Of a stretch of DNA of 50,195 nucleotides, positions 15,901 to 22,134 are shown piece by piece. The notes under the pieces were generated by a model, which did not search any database, was not told where the DNA came from, and saw nothing but the letters and a program-made list of their open reading frames with translations. Source of the DNA: Nocardioides luteus (GTDB lineage: Bacteria; Actinomycetota; Actinomycetes; Propionibacteriales; Nocardioidaceae). Location: the NCBI RefSeq assembly GCF_000960475.2, contig NZ_JZDQ02000042.1, positions 1 to 50,195 of the forward strand, given 5' to 3'. Every line of letters begins with the position of its first letter. Position 1 is the first letter of the stretch. Made by a program: the position numbers and the translations under genes.

Positions 15901-16232
15901 GTGATCCACCGCCGCTTGAGCTGGACGAGCTCTTTCTCGCGGCGTACGTCTCGATCGTCTTCGCCTACCTCGGGCTCCTGCGGATTGTCGACAGTCGACG
16001 ATCGCAGGACAGCCTGATAGCCCGCCTTCTCGATGGCGGCGCTGATCTCGGCGAGGTCGGTGCGAGCGGGATCGAAGTGCACCAGCGCGGTCTCGGTGGC
16101 GAGGTTGACGTTGGCGTCCTCGACGCCCTCGACGCGGCTGATGGCCTTGGTGACGCGGCGCACGCAGCTCGCGCAGGTCATGCCCTCGATCTCGAGCTGC
16201 TGCTCCGTGGATGTGGCGGCGGTGGGGCTCAT
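12999..16232 (-). CDS. copA: Copper-exporting P1B-type ATPase CopA with extra membrane segment and C-terminal extension
   Basis: 1077 residues; typical CopA has 700-800. In order: heavy-metal-associated domain with GMTCASC (to residue 23), membrane segments, actuator motif LTGESDP, the copper-transport CPC motif (about residue 399), phosphorylation site DKTGT (about 442), N-domain with SDHPLA, hinge VGDGINDAPAL, and the last standard segment ending SVVTNALRLRGF. Three oddities follow. Heptapeptide repeats encoded by a 21-bp repeat cluster (about residues 491-528) interrupt the N-domain between SDHPLA and HPGRG. An additional hydrophobic segment (LLVTAVIALSIGAALTYL) should carry the C-terminus outside. 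About 280 further residues hold a Met-rich start (MSPMRPSMTEMHE) and two similar beta-type domains with HLHAE and HGHAE motifs. It forms an operon with csoR and copZ and exports Cu(I). Confidence 0.95.
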   Translation of the reverse strand: MSPTAATSTEQQLEIEGMTCASCVRRVTKAISRVEGVEDANVNLATETALVHFDPARTDLAEISAAIEKAGYQAVLRSSTVDNPQEPEVGEDDRDVRREKELVQLKRRWITALAVGLGLMALMYVPLPVDAMEPVMSIVLVVAAVTQWWAGRDIYLAAARGLRHGTVDMNTLVTLGTGIAFAYSAFVTLWMGQAEAWGLPLHLYFETALVIVALVLMGRWLEARAKSRTADAVKALVGLMPETATVVRNGRDVTVPVANLRVNDRIRVRAGEKIPVDGRVVAGASYVDESMLTGESDPVRKAEGDIVIGATINQTGSFEIEATAVGSETTLAQIIAMVESAQGSGTKLQRLADRVSEVFVPAVLVVAALTFVGWLVLGPDAERLTSAVTAAIAVLIIACPCALGLATPAAVMVGAGRAAELGVLVGSGETLERARSVTAIVFDKTGTITHGKPEVSEVVPAAGWTADQLVRIAAAAETGSDHPLATALRSFVEKSPASAEKSAALAEASRTSVEASSGDVSASAPDVSAFETHPGRGISAVVDGQRVVVGNSAMLAEDGIDAADNGSVLVAVDGAYAGSIRVEDQIRDEAKETVRLLEESGVEVHILSGDAAATVAKVADEIGVRHAAGGLLPEQKLARIQRLQDEGKVVAMVGDGINDAPALAQADVGIAIGTGTDVALAASDITLVGGDLRGVVTALALSRRTVATIKQGLFWAFAYNVLLIPVAALALLDPVLAGAAMAMSSVSVVTNALRLRGFRRPETPEAYAGRGLVTKARDGGYLLVTAVIALSIGAALTYLSRTEPAQRGMNGILAWAQGMSPMRPSMTEMHEVDVAPVSSAESGIDVAITRREGGLRFLVTDAGTGEPVTDLGRTHQAWMHVIVTSQDLSWFRHLHAEPTGRPGELETDVTFPAGGTYRVDTEFRRRADIADVLDRQQLTVEGTQPPAVPLEPTPRSSTVDNLTVALEGSLVADQQSDLHFRFEDSTGKIVDDLQPYLGAAGHVVVMSADGATFIHGHAEGDELAVPGASFGPELGLHLDVPKAGLYRLWAQFRLGDGTVITVPFTVEAVDSAAGSAG
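13349..13369. repeat. 21-bp near-palindrome in copA linker (copy A)
   Basis: Two half-sites, GATTGTCGAC and GTCGACGATC, flank a central A; 9 of 10 positions pair. It encodes RSSTVDN in the linker between the two C-terminal copA domains. An exact second copy is at 15983. Confidence 0.85.
14648..14760. repeat. 21-bp-unit inverted cluster inserted in frame in copA
   Basis: Same design as the intergenic clusters: units starting CCGAGACGTC, a junction GCCTCGA, then units in the opposite orientation including one starting CCGACGTACGTGACG. About 30 nt around the junction (starting GCCTCGACCGACGTACGTGA) match the cluster at 48474 exactly. Each unit is seven codons, so the ATPase frame is kept; on the coding strand it gives heptads such as KSAALAE, ASRTSVE, ASSGDVS and ASAPDVS. 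Confidence 0.85.
15983..16003. repeat. 21-bp near-palindrome in copA linker (copy B)
   Basis: Identical over 21 bp to 13349-13369 and also encoding RSSTVDN, here between the N-terminal metal-binding domain and the first membrane segment. Confidence 0.85.
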
Positions 16233-16237
16233 CGTGA

Positions 16238-16441
16238 TCAGGCCAGCGAGTAGCCGGCCTCTTCGACGGCCGCGCGGATGGCGTCGTCAGAGATCGGCTC
16301 GGCGGCGGTGACGGTGACGTTGCCGGAGGCCAGGTCGACGTCGACGTTGCTCACACCGGCGATCTCGGTGACCTCCTCGGTGACGGAGGCGACGCAGTGG
16401 CCGCAGGTCATCCCGACGACGGTGAAGTTCTGGGTGCTCAT
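16238..16441 (-). CDS. copZ: Copper chaperone CopZ (heavy-metal-associated domain)
   Basis: 67 residues, a single heavy-metal-associated fold with the Cu(I)-binding motif GMTCGHC at residues 10-16 and the usual beta-alpha-beta pattern ending EEAGYSLA. It delivers Cu(I) to CopA in the cytoplasm. The start at 16441 is the first ATG after the csoR stop; copA begins only 5 nt after its stop, so they are coupled. It is 34 nt downstream of csoR. Confidence 0.92.
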   Translation of the reverse strand: MSTQNFTVVGMTCGHCVASVTEEVTEIAGVSNVDVDLASGNVTVTAAEPISDDAIRAAVEEAGYSLA

Positions 16442-16463
16442 GAGACTCTTCCTAGGGTTGTTG

Positions 16464-16477
16464 GATTGTTGACAATC
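16464..16477. repeat. 14-bp palindrome at the csoR/copZ junction
   Basis: GATTGT-TG-ACAATC overlaps the csoR stop codon. Its arms match the outer arms of the near-palindromes inside copA. It may be a weak regulatory site or an RNA hairpin. Confidence 0.45.
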
Positions 16478-16796
16478 AGGACCGGACGAGGCGAGCGATC
16501 GCTGCGGAGGCCTCGGCGAGCTTCTCGTCGGCCTCGGCGCCACCGTTCTGGACCGCGCCCGCGACACAGTGACCGAGGTGCTCGTCGAGCAGCCCGAGAG
16601 CGACCGCCTGGAGCGCCTTGGTGGAGGCGGAGACCTGGGTGAGGATGTCGATGCAGTAAGCCTCGTCCTCGACCATCCGCTGCAGACCGCGCACCTGACC
16701 TTCGATGCGCTTGAGGCGCTTGAGATAGGCCTCTTTGTTCTTGTTGTGGAGGTATCCGTGATCCGCGTGGCCTTCGTGCCCGGTGTGCTCGTCCAT
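16476..16796 (-). CDS. csoR: Copper-sensing repressor CsoR
   Basis: 106 residues from the ATG at 16796. The His-rich N-terminus (DEHTGHEGHADHG) is followed by the DUF156 four-helix core: YLKRLKRIEGQVRGLQRMV, the copper-ligand cysteine in EAYCIDIL, and the His-x3-Cys pair in DEHLGHCV. Apo-CsoR binds DNA and releases it on Cu(I) binding. The alternative ATG at 16808 lies inside the operator, so the downstream start is preferred, or the mRNA is leaderless. It heads the csoR-copZ-copA operon and autoregulates it through the palindrome at 16803. Confidence 0.92.
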   Translation of the reverse strand: MDEHTGHEGHADHGYLHNKNKEAYLKRLKRIEGQVRGLQRMVEDEAYCIDILTQVSASTKALQAVALGLLDEHLGHCVAGAVQNGGAEADEKLAEASAAIARLVRS

Positions 16797-16802
16797 GCCG
16801 CC

Positions 16803-16822
16803 TACCATACCCCCGTATGGTA
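16803..16822. promoter_or_regulatory. CsoR operator
   Basis: TACCATAC-CCCC-GTATGGTA, a perfect 8-bp inverted repeat around a 4-nt C-run, matching the AT-flanked, G/C-centred palindromes bound by CsoR. It sits 6 bp upstream of the csoR start and 48 bp upstream of the divergent nfo start. Confidence 0.85.
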
Positions 16823-16870
16823 TGAGGTCAACCCCGCAGAGATGTCGGTGCCGCGTCCTAGACTGGCCCC

Positions 16871-17665
16871 ATGGCTGTTGCGATCGGTGCCCACGTTGAC
16901 CAGACCGACCCCGTCGCCGAGGCGACCGCGCGGGGCGCGAGCCTGGTGCAGTTCTTCCTCGGCGACCCGCAGTCCTACAAGGGCCCGGTGGTGACGTACG
17001 CCGACGGCGCAGCCGCGCTCAAAGGACGCGCGGAGCAGGCCGGTGTCGATCTCTACGTCCACGCGCCCTACATCATCAACGTGGCCACGACGAACAACCG
17101 GATCCGGATCCCGAGCCGCAAGCTCCTCCAGCAGCACATGGACACCGCGGCGGAGGTCGGCGCCAAGGGCCTGATCGTCCACGGCGGTCACGTCAACAAG
17201 GACGACGACCCGGCCAAGGGCTTCGACAACTGGCGCAAGGCGATCGAGGCGACCGACATCAAGGTCCCGCTCCTGATCGAGAACACGGCCGGCGGCGACA
17301 ACGCGATGGCGCGCTACCTCGACCGGATCGCCGGCGTCTGGGAGGCCATCTCCACCGCCGAGGGCGCGGAGAACGTCGGCTTCTGTCTCGACACCTGCCA
17401 CGCCCACGCCGGCGGCAACCCGCTCGAGACGGTGGTGGAGGACGTCCGCAAGATCACCGGCCGCATCGACCTGGTCCACTGCAACGACTCCCGCGACGAG
17501 TTCGACTCCGGAGCCGACCGCCACGCCAACTTCGGTGCCGGCCGCATCGACCCCGACCTGCTCGCCGGCGTGGTCCGCGACGCCGGCGCCCCGGTGATCT
17601 GCGAGACCCCGGGCGGCGCCGAGCAGCACGCCAGCGACTTCGCCTGGCTCCGCGAGCGGCTCTGA
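16871..17665 (+). CDS. nfo: Deoxyribonuclease IV / AP endonuclease family 2
   Basis: 264 residues with the metal-binding motifs of the TIM-barrel endonuclease IV family in order: GAHV, VHAPYIINVA, GLIVHGGH, LIENTAGG, CLDTCHAHAGG, HCNDSRDEFDSG with RHANFG, and ICETPGG. It cuts DNA 5' to abasic sites and blocked 3' ends in base excision repair, using three zinc ions. It is divergent from csoR with only 74 bp between starts, so its promoter overlaps the region of the copper operator; copper-linked control is possible but unproven. The next gene begins 7 nt after the stop. Confidence 0.95.
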   Translation: MAVAIGAHVDQTDPVAEATARGASLVQFFLGDPQSYKGPVVTYADGAAALKGRAEQAGVDLYVHAPYIINVATTNNRIRIPSRKLLQQHMDTAAEVGAKGLIVHGGHVNKDDDPAKGFDNWRKAIEATDIKVPLLIENTAGGDNAMARYLDRIAGVWEAISTAEGAENVGFCLDTCHAHAGGNPLETVVEDVRKITGRIDLVHCNDSRDEFDSGADRHANFGAGRIDPDLLAGVVRDAGAPVICETPGGAEQHASDFAWLRERL

Positions 17666-17672
17666 GCACGAC

Positions 17673-18710
17673 ATGACCCGACGACTCCGCCGGCTCGGCT
17701 TCCTCACGATCGGCCTCTTCGATCCCTCCGCACCGGCCGCCGGCCACGAGGAGACCCTGCAGATCATCGAGCTGGGCGAGGAGCTCGGCTTCGACTCGGC
17801 CTGGCTGCGTCACCGCCACCTGCAGTACGGCATCTCCTCCCCGATCGCGGTGATGGCCGCGGCCACCCAGCGCACCTCGCGGATCGAGCTCGGCACGGCC
17901 GTCACGCCGCTCGGCCTGGAGAACCCGTTCCGCCTCGCCGAGGACCTCGGCACCGTCGACGTACTCTCCGACCGCGGCAGCGGCGGCCGGATCAACCCCG
18001 GCGTCAGCGTCGGCCCGCCGATGAACTACGACGCGCTCAAGGACCACCTCTACCCCGACACCCACGACGTCGAGGACTTCACCTACACCCGCGTCGAGCG
18101 GCTCCTCCACAACCTCGAGGGCAAGCCGGTCTCGACGTTCGAGGGCACCCGCGGGATCGAGACGTTCTCACGGAGCATCCAGCCGCACTCCCCGGGCCTG
18201 CGCGAGCGGGTCTGGTACGGCGGCGGCTCCACCCGCAGCGTCACCTGGGCCGCCGAAAAGGGTCTCAATCTGCTCACCTCGAGCGTGATCGACGCCGAGG
18301 GCGAAGATTTTGCCCAGATCCAGCGCGCGCAGATCGATCTCTTCCGCTCGCTGCACCCCGCCGGCGAGGCCGCTCGCGTCTCCCAGGGCCTCGTCGTCAT
18401 CCCCACCGACACGGCGACGCCGGAGCAGAAACAGAAGTACGAGACGTACGCCGCCGCCCGGCTGCCCCGCACCCGCGAGCCACAGCAGCTGGGCCCGCAC
18501 AAGCGCGCCTATTTCGCCCCTGACCTGGTCGGAAGCAGCGAACAGCTGGCCGAGCAGCTCAGCAACCACGCGGGCTTCCAGGCGGTCGACGAGGTGGCTT
18601 TCGCACTGCCGTTCACGTTCGGCCACGACGACTACGTCCAGATCCTCACCGACATGGCGACGAGGCTCGGACCGATGCTCGGGTGGTCACCGGGACGCGC
18701 GGGAAGCTGA
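17673..18710 (+). CDS. LLM-class flavin-dependent oxidoreductase
   Basis: 345 residues of the bacterial luciferase-like TIM-barrel family: LGEELGFDSAWLRHRH near the N-terminus, an SSPIAVMAAATQRTSRIELGT strand-helix pair, NPFRLAEDLGTVDVLS, and VWYGGGSTRSVTWAAEKGLNL. Such enzymes use FMNH2 or F420 for monooxygenation or hydride transfer; the cofactor and substrate cannot be told from the sequence. It starts 7 nt after nfo and is probably co-transcribed with it, though no functional link is obvious. Confidence 0.9.
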   Translation: MTRRLRRLGFLTIGLFDPSAPAAGHEETLQIIELGEELGFDSAWLRHRHLQYGISSPIAVMAAATQRTSRIELGTAVTPLGLENPFRLAEDLGTVDVLSDRGSGGRINPGVSVGPPMNYDALKDHLYPDTHDVEDFTYTRVERLLHNLEGKPVSTFEGTRGIETFSRSIQPHSPGLRERVWYGGGSTRSVTWAAEKGLNLLTSSVIDAEGEDFAQIQRAQIDLFRSLHPAGEAARVSQGLVVIPTDTATPEQKQKYETYAAARLPRTREPQQLGPHKRAYFAPDLVGSSEQLAEQLSNHAGFQAVDEVAFALPFTFGHDDYVQILTDMATRLGPMLGWSPGRAGS

Positions 18711-18812
18711 GACAAGAGCCCGCTGAGAGATCCCTGAAGAATCGGCGAGAAGGACCACCCAGCGGGACCGTCAGCTATGACCCATCAGGGCCATTGACAT
18801 AGGCTTTTTCAA

Positions 18813-20870
18813 ATGAGCTCGAACTGGCGCGCCGATGTTCAAGGTCTCCGTGCCGTCGCTGTCGGTCTGGTGATCGCAGGACACGCGGGACTATCCGGGT
18901 TCGAGGGTGGGTTCGTCGGAGTCGACGTCTTCTTCGTCCTCTCCGGGTTCCTGATCACCACCCTGCTGCTGCGTGAGACCGACCGCAGCGGCACAGTCAG
19001 CATCAGCCAGTTCTACGCCAGACGCGCCCGTCGGATCCTGCCCGCGGCGACCGCGACGATGCTCGTCGTACTCACCTACAGCGCGATCGTCCTGCCCCAG
19101 ACGCGCACCGACCAGATCGCGAGTGACGCGGGCTGGGCCGCTGTCTTCCTGGCCAACGTCCACTTCGCCAAGGAAGCCGTCGACTACTTCCACAGCGCCG
19201 CGCCGTCGCCGTTCCAGCACTACTGGTCGCTCTCGGTCGAGGAGCAGTTCTACGTCGTCTGGCCGCTGCTGGTGCTCGCCGTCGCGCTGTGGATCCCGAA
19301 GCACCACCGCCGTCGGGCGATCACCGCGGTCGCCACACTCGTCGCCGTGGTCAGCCTCGCCTGGTCGCTGCACGCGACCGCCACCGACCCGACGACGGCC
19401 TACTTCTCCACCCCGGCCCGCGCCTTCGAGCTCGCCGCCGGCGCCCTGCTGGCCTGCCTCGCGGGACGGGTGCAGGTCGCGACGACCTCGACCAGGGTCG
19501 GACGCATCGGCGCGGCAGCCCTCGGCGTCGTCGGCGTCGGCACCCTCGTCTACGCCACCGCGAGCTTCAGCGAGGAGACCCACTTCCCGGGCTGGCACGC
19601 CCTCGTCCCGGTGCTCGCCACGGTCGCGCTCCTGGTCGCCGGCCCCGCCACCCCGACCGGCTGGCTGCTCTCGAAGCAGCCGCTGCGCTACCTGGGTGAC
19701 ATCTCGTTCAGCCTCTATCTGTGGCACTGGCCGATCCTGATCCTCGCCCCGGAGGCGATCCCCGGCGGCGGCGTCCGCCAGCTGCTGATCATGCTGGCGC
19801 TCATTCTCGCCGCCTCCGCGGCCAGCTACCACTGGATCGAGATGCCCTTCCAGCGCCACAAGATCCCGCATCTCACCAAGGGCCGCCGCGCCCTCGCCCT
19901 CTGGCCGGCCGCCGCTGCCCTCGCCCTGGTCGCGGGCACGAGCTCCCAGGCGTACGCCGGCTATCAGGTCGACGTCGCCAAGGCGAACGCCGAGGAGTGG
20001 TTCAAGGACAACCCCGACGTCCTCGACACCGACGACAAGCCGGTCACGGGCGTCCTGAAGACGACCGTCAAGGCCGCCGAAGAAGGCGCCCCGCTGCCGC
20101 CGGAGGTCGAGTTCGACGCCACCGACTCGTGGGCCGAGCGTGGCGGCTACTGCTACGCGGGCTACGGCGAGACCAAGCTCGACGGCGACTGCGTCTACGG
20201 CGACGGCAAGGCCAAGCGCACCGTCGCCGTCGTCGGCGACTCCCACATCGGGATGTGGCTGCCCGCCCTCGACACCCTCGCCGAGCGCCAGCACGTGAAG
20301 CTGGTCCCGTTCGTGAAGCTCGCGTGCGCTGCGTACGGGGTGAAGCAGAAGTCCTCGAAGATGACCGTCGAGGAGTGCGAGGACTTCCGCAAGTGGACCA
20401 ATGAGCAGATCACCAAGCTCAAGCCGGACACGATCGTCGTCGGCGCCCGCGGCATGCTCGACATGGAGGAGCGCGACGGCGTCTCGACCGAGGAGCAGTG
20501 GCGAGAGGGCGTACGCGAGGGCGTCGACGACTTCGAGAAGATCACCCCCGACGTACGCGTCTTCGCCGATGTCCCCTCCGTAGACCACGATCCCGGCGAG
20601 TGTCTCTCCGACGCCCGCAACCTCCTCGAGGACTGCGTCGTGAAGGCCGACGGAACCGAGGTCGACTCCAACGAGGTGACCCAGGAGGCGCTCGCGGGCA
20701 CCGAGGCCGCGTACGTCGACATCGTCGACCTGGTCTGCACCGAACGCTGCCCGCTCGTCGTCGGCGACGTCGTCACCTACTACGACGACTCCCACATCAC
20801 CGCGACCTGGGTCGACCGGGTCACCCCGGCGCTCGGCAAGCGCCTCGGCCGCCTGGACCGTTCCGCGTAG
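18813..20870 (+). CDS. OafA-like acyltransferase 3 fused to SGNH hydrolase domain
   Basis: 685 residues. The N-terminal half (about 1-360) is an acyltransferase-3 membrane domain starting DVQGLRAVAVGLVIAGHAG, with the family's FFVLSGFLIT and FYARRARRILP motifs and about ten membrane helices. The C-terminal part (about 460-685) is an extracytoplasmic SGNH domain with the Ser block VVGDSHIGM (about residue 474) and the Asp-His block DDSHITATW (about 658). Fused proteins of this type O-acetylate surface polysaccharides such as lipopolysaccharide, peptidoglycan or teichoic-type glycans. No glycan cluster is adjacent, so the target is open. A terminator hairpin follows at 20939. Confidence 0.93.
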   Translation: MSSNWRADVQGLRAVAVGLVIAGHAGLSGFEGGFVGVDVFFVLSGFLITTLLLRETDRSGTVSISQFYARRARRILPAATATMLVVLTYSAIVLPQTRTDQIASDAGWAAVFLANVHFAKEAVDYFHSAAPSPFQHYWSLSVEEQFYVVWPLLVLAVALWIPKHHRRRAITAVATLVAVVSLAWSLHATATDPTTAYFSTPARAFELAAGALLACLAGRVQVATTSTRVGRIGAAALGVVGVGTLVYATASFSEETHFPGWHALVPVLATVALLVAGPATPTGWLLSKQPLRYLGDISFSLYLWHWPILILAPEAIPGGGVRQLLIMLALILAASAASYHWIEMPFQRHKIPHLTKGRRALALWPAAAALALVAGTSSQAYAGYQVDVAKANAEEWFKDNPDVLDTDDKPVTGVLKTTVKAAEEGAPLPPEVEFDATDSWAERGGYCYAGYGETKLDGDCVYGDGKAKRTVAVVGDSHIGMWLPALDTLAERQHVKLVPFVKLACAAYGVKQKSSKMTVEECEDFRKWTNEQITKLKPDTIVVGARGMLDMEERDGVSTEEQWREGVREGVDDFEKITPDVRVFADVPSVDHDPGECLSDARNLLEDCVVKADGTEVDSNEVTQEALAGTEAAYVDIVDLVCTERCPLVVGDVVTYYDDSHITATWVDRVTPALGKRLGRLDRSA

Positions 20871-20938
20871 AACACATTCCAGTTCTGCGCTCGTCGACCA
20901 TTGCCGTGGCGGCGTCGGCGCGGAAGAATCGAAGGTCG

Positions 20939-20976
20939 CCGGGCGGGGCAGTCAATCCCCTCACCGCCCCGCCCGG
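20939..20976 (+). terminator. Hairpin after the acyltransferase gene
   Basis: CCGGGCGGGGC (20939-20949) pairs perfectly with GCCCCGCCCGG (20966-20976) across a 16-nt loop; no T-run. Confidence 0.55.
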
Positions 20977-20999
20977 CCCACGTCCCGGGGCCTGATGCC

Positions 21000-21021
21000 G
21001 GTGGTCGAGCTTGTCGAGACC
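21000..21021. repeat. Dispersed 22-bp repeat, copy 1
   Basis: A 22-bp imperfect palindrome built on GGTGGTCGAGCTTGTCGAG followed by ACC. Related copies in opposite orientation lie at 27399 and 49586. All three are intergenic. Confidence 0.7.
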
Positions 21022-21032
21022 CCCGGCCCGCC

Positions 21033-21067
21033 CGTGGGTTGGGCATCCCCCTCTTGCCCAACCCACG
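21033..21067. repeat. Perfect 13-bp hairpin of unknown role
   Basis: CGTGGGTTGGGCA (21033-21045) pairs with TGCCCAACCCACG (21055-21067) across a 9-nt loop. It lies 57 nt beyond the likely terminator, with no gene end nearby. Confidence 0.6.
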
Positions 21068-21300
21068 TTGCGGCCCCGAAACCGCCTGCCTCCCCCAAGG
21101 CGGCGGCGCCAGCGTCCGAACCGAATTCCCCCGAATCTCGGTCCGGACAGCCCCAAGGAGTACGCGGCGGACCGCCTGATACACGGTCCTGAAGATTTCT
21201 TGCCGACTCCCTGCGGCCCCTCTCTCGGCACTCCGGACGCCCGGAACGAGTTGTCTCGTTCCCCTCACGGACGCCGAACGACGCCACTACGCTCTTTCGC

Positions 21301-21921
21301 ATGCCCGGGCCCGGAATGCTCACGCTGATGGTGCTTCCTGCGGTCATCGGTCTCGTCATCGTTGCCCGACCGAACATCGCGACCTCGCTGACCAGCCTGC
21401 GCGGAAAGTGGCTGATCGTTCTCGCAGCTGCGCTCCAATTCACTCAGTACGAGGGGTGGTGGCCCCAGTCGATCCCCGAGGCGAACCAACACAGGTTGTC
21501 TGCGGTCTTGGTCCTGGCCATCGCAATGACGTTCTGTTGGCTGAACCGGTCGCTTTCATCCCGTCGTGCAGGCATGTGGGCATTGCCGCTCATTGTCCTG
21601 GGAACCGCGTCGAACTCAATCCCCATCGCCGTCCTTGGCGCTATGCCCTACAGCCTGTCCGGTGCACGAGCGGCTGGCTACTCCAGTGCGGAGTTGGCGA
21701 CTGACGCGCCTGGGTACGTCCGGCTAGATGACGTCTCCCATCTCTGGATCCCGCTCGCTGACCTCATTCCGATTCCAGTGCTGATGAAGGTCCTCAGCAT
21801 CGGCGACTTGCTTCTGTTCACTGGCCTTGCCCTGCTGATCGTCGCCTGCTACCGCTCCGAAACTCCAACCTCTGCCGACACTGACGCTTTGAACGACAGG
21901 TCGGTCCAGTCGTCGGCGTAG
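21301..21921 (+). CDS. DUF5317-like membrane protein
   Basis: 206 residues with about five hydrophobic segments. The middle reads GTASNSIPIAVLGAMPYS and the C-terminal part DDVSHLWIPLADLIPIP followed by VLSIGDLLLFTGLALLI; this is the pattern I associate with DUF5317 (an Asn-x-xPI stretch, a Met-Pro-Tyr-Ser box, a late Gly-Asp). Codon usage is visibly less GC-rich than the neighbours, with many A/T third positions, which suggests later acquisition. No ribosome-binding site precedes the ATG, but TACGCT lies 7 bp upstream, so a leaderless transcript is possible. The function is unknown. Confidence 0.75.
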   Translation: MPGPGMLTLMVLPAVIGLVIVARPNIATSLTSLRGKWLIVLAAALQFTQYEGWWPQSIPEANQHRLSAVLVLAIAMTFCWLNRSLSSRRAGMWALPLIVLGTASNSIPIAVLGAMPYSLSGARAAGYSSAELATDAPGYVRLDDVSHLWIPLADLIPIPVLMKVLSIGDLLLFTGLALLIVACYRSETPTSADTDALNDRSVQSSA

Positions 21922-21966
21922 CCACGCCGATTCGCGCCTCTACCCCACGAGAGGAGGAAACCACCG

Positions 21967-22074
21967 ATGTCGATGAACGATCTGAAGGCACGCGCATACC
22001 TTGCGGCGACCACCACGGTCACCACAGCGTTGGCCATCTACGCGTTTGCAGCGCCGCACAACAGGCCGACATGA
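21967..22074 (+). CDS. 35-residue putative membrane miniprotein
   Basis: A short ORF, MSMNDLKARAYLAATTTVTT and on to IYAFAAPHNRPT, preceded by an excellent ribosome-binding site (GAGAGGAGGAAACCACCG before the ATG). The middle is mildly hydrophobic and could form one membrane helix; the tail is basic. It follows the DUF5317 gene by 45 nt on the same strand and is closed by a terminator hairpin at 22086. No homologue is recognised. The strong start signal and terminator argue that it is real. Confidence 0.5.
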   Translation: MSMNDLKARAYLAATTTVTTALAIYAFAAPHNRPT

Positions 22075-22085
22075 GCAGCGGTTAG

Positions 22086-22117
22086 GTGGGTGAGGACCTG
22101 ACAGGGTCCTCACCCAC
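22086..22117. terminator. Terminator hairpin between convergent units
   Basis: GTGGGTGAGGACC (22086-22098) pairs perfectly with GGTCCTCACCCAC (22105-22117) across a 6-nt loop. It separates the miniprotein from the 3' end of the CHAT gene. Confidence 0.75.
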
Positions 22118-22134
22118 ACCGCTGAACGAGGCCC

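Larger units (their letters stand above)
20871..21300. other. Intergenic region with hairpins and a dispersed repeat
   Basis: 430 bp without a convincing gene. It holds the acyltransferase terminator, one copy of the GGTGGTCGAGCTTGTCGAGACC-type repeat and a second strong hairpin, listed separately. Short frames exist on both strands but lack ribosome-binding sites and normal composition. Confidence 0.6.

Noticed and set aside
12999..16232. Two adjacent genes or a frameshift in copA
   Set aside because: The frame is continuous over 1077 codons, all ATPase motifs are in order, and the additional parts keep frame.
20961..21443. Minus-strand ORF in the spacer after the acyltransferase
   Set aside because: It crosses a terminator, a dispersed repeat and a hairpin, overlaps the DUF5317 gene and has no recognisable protein features.
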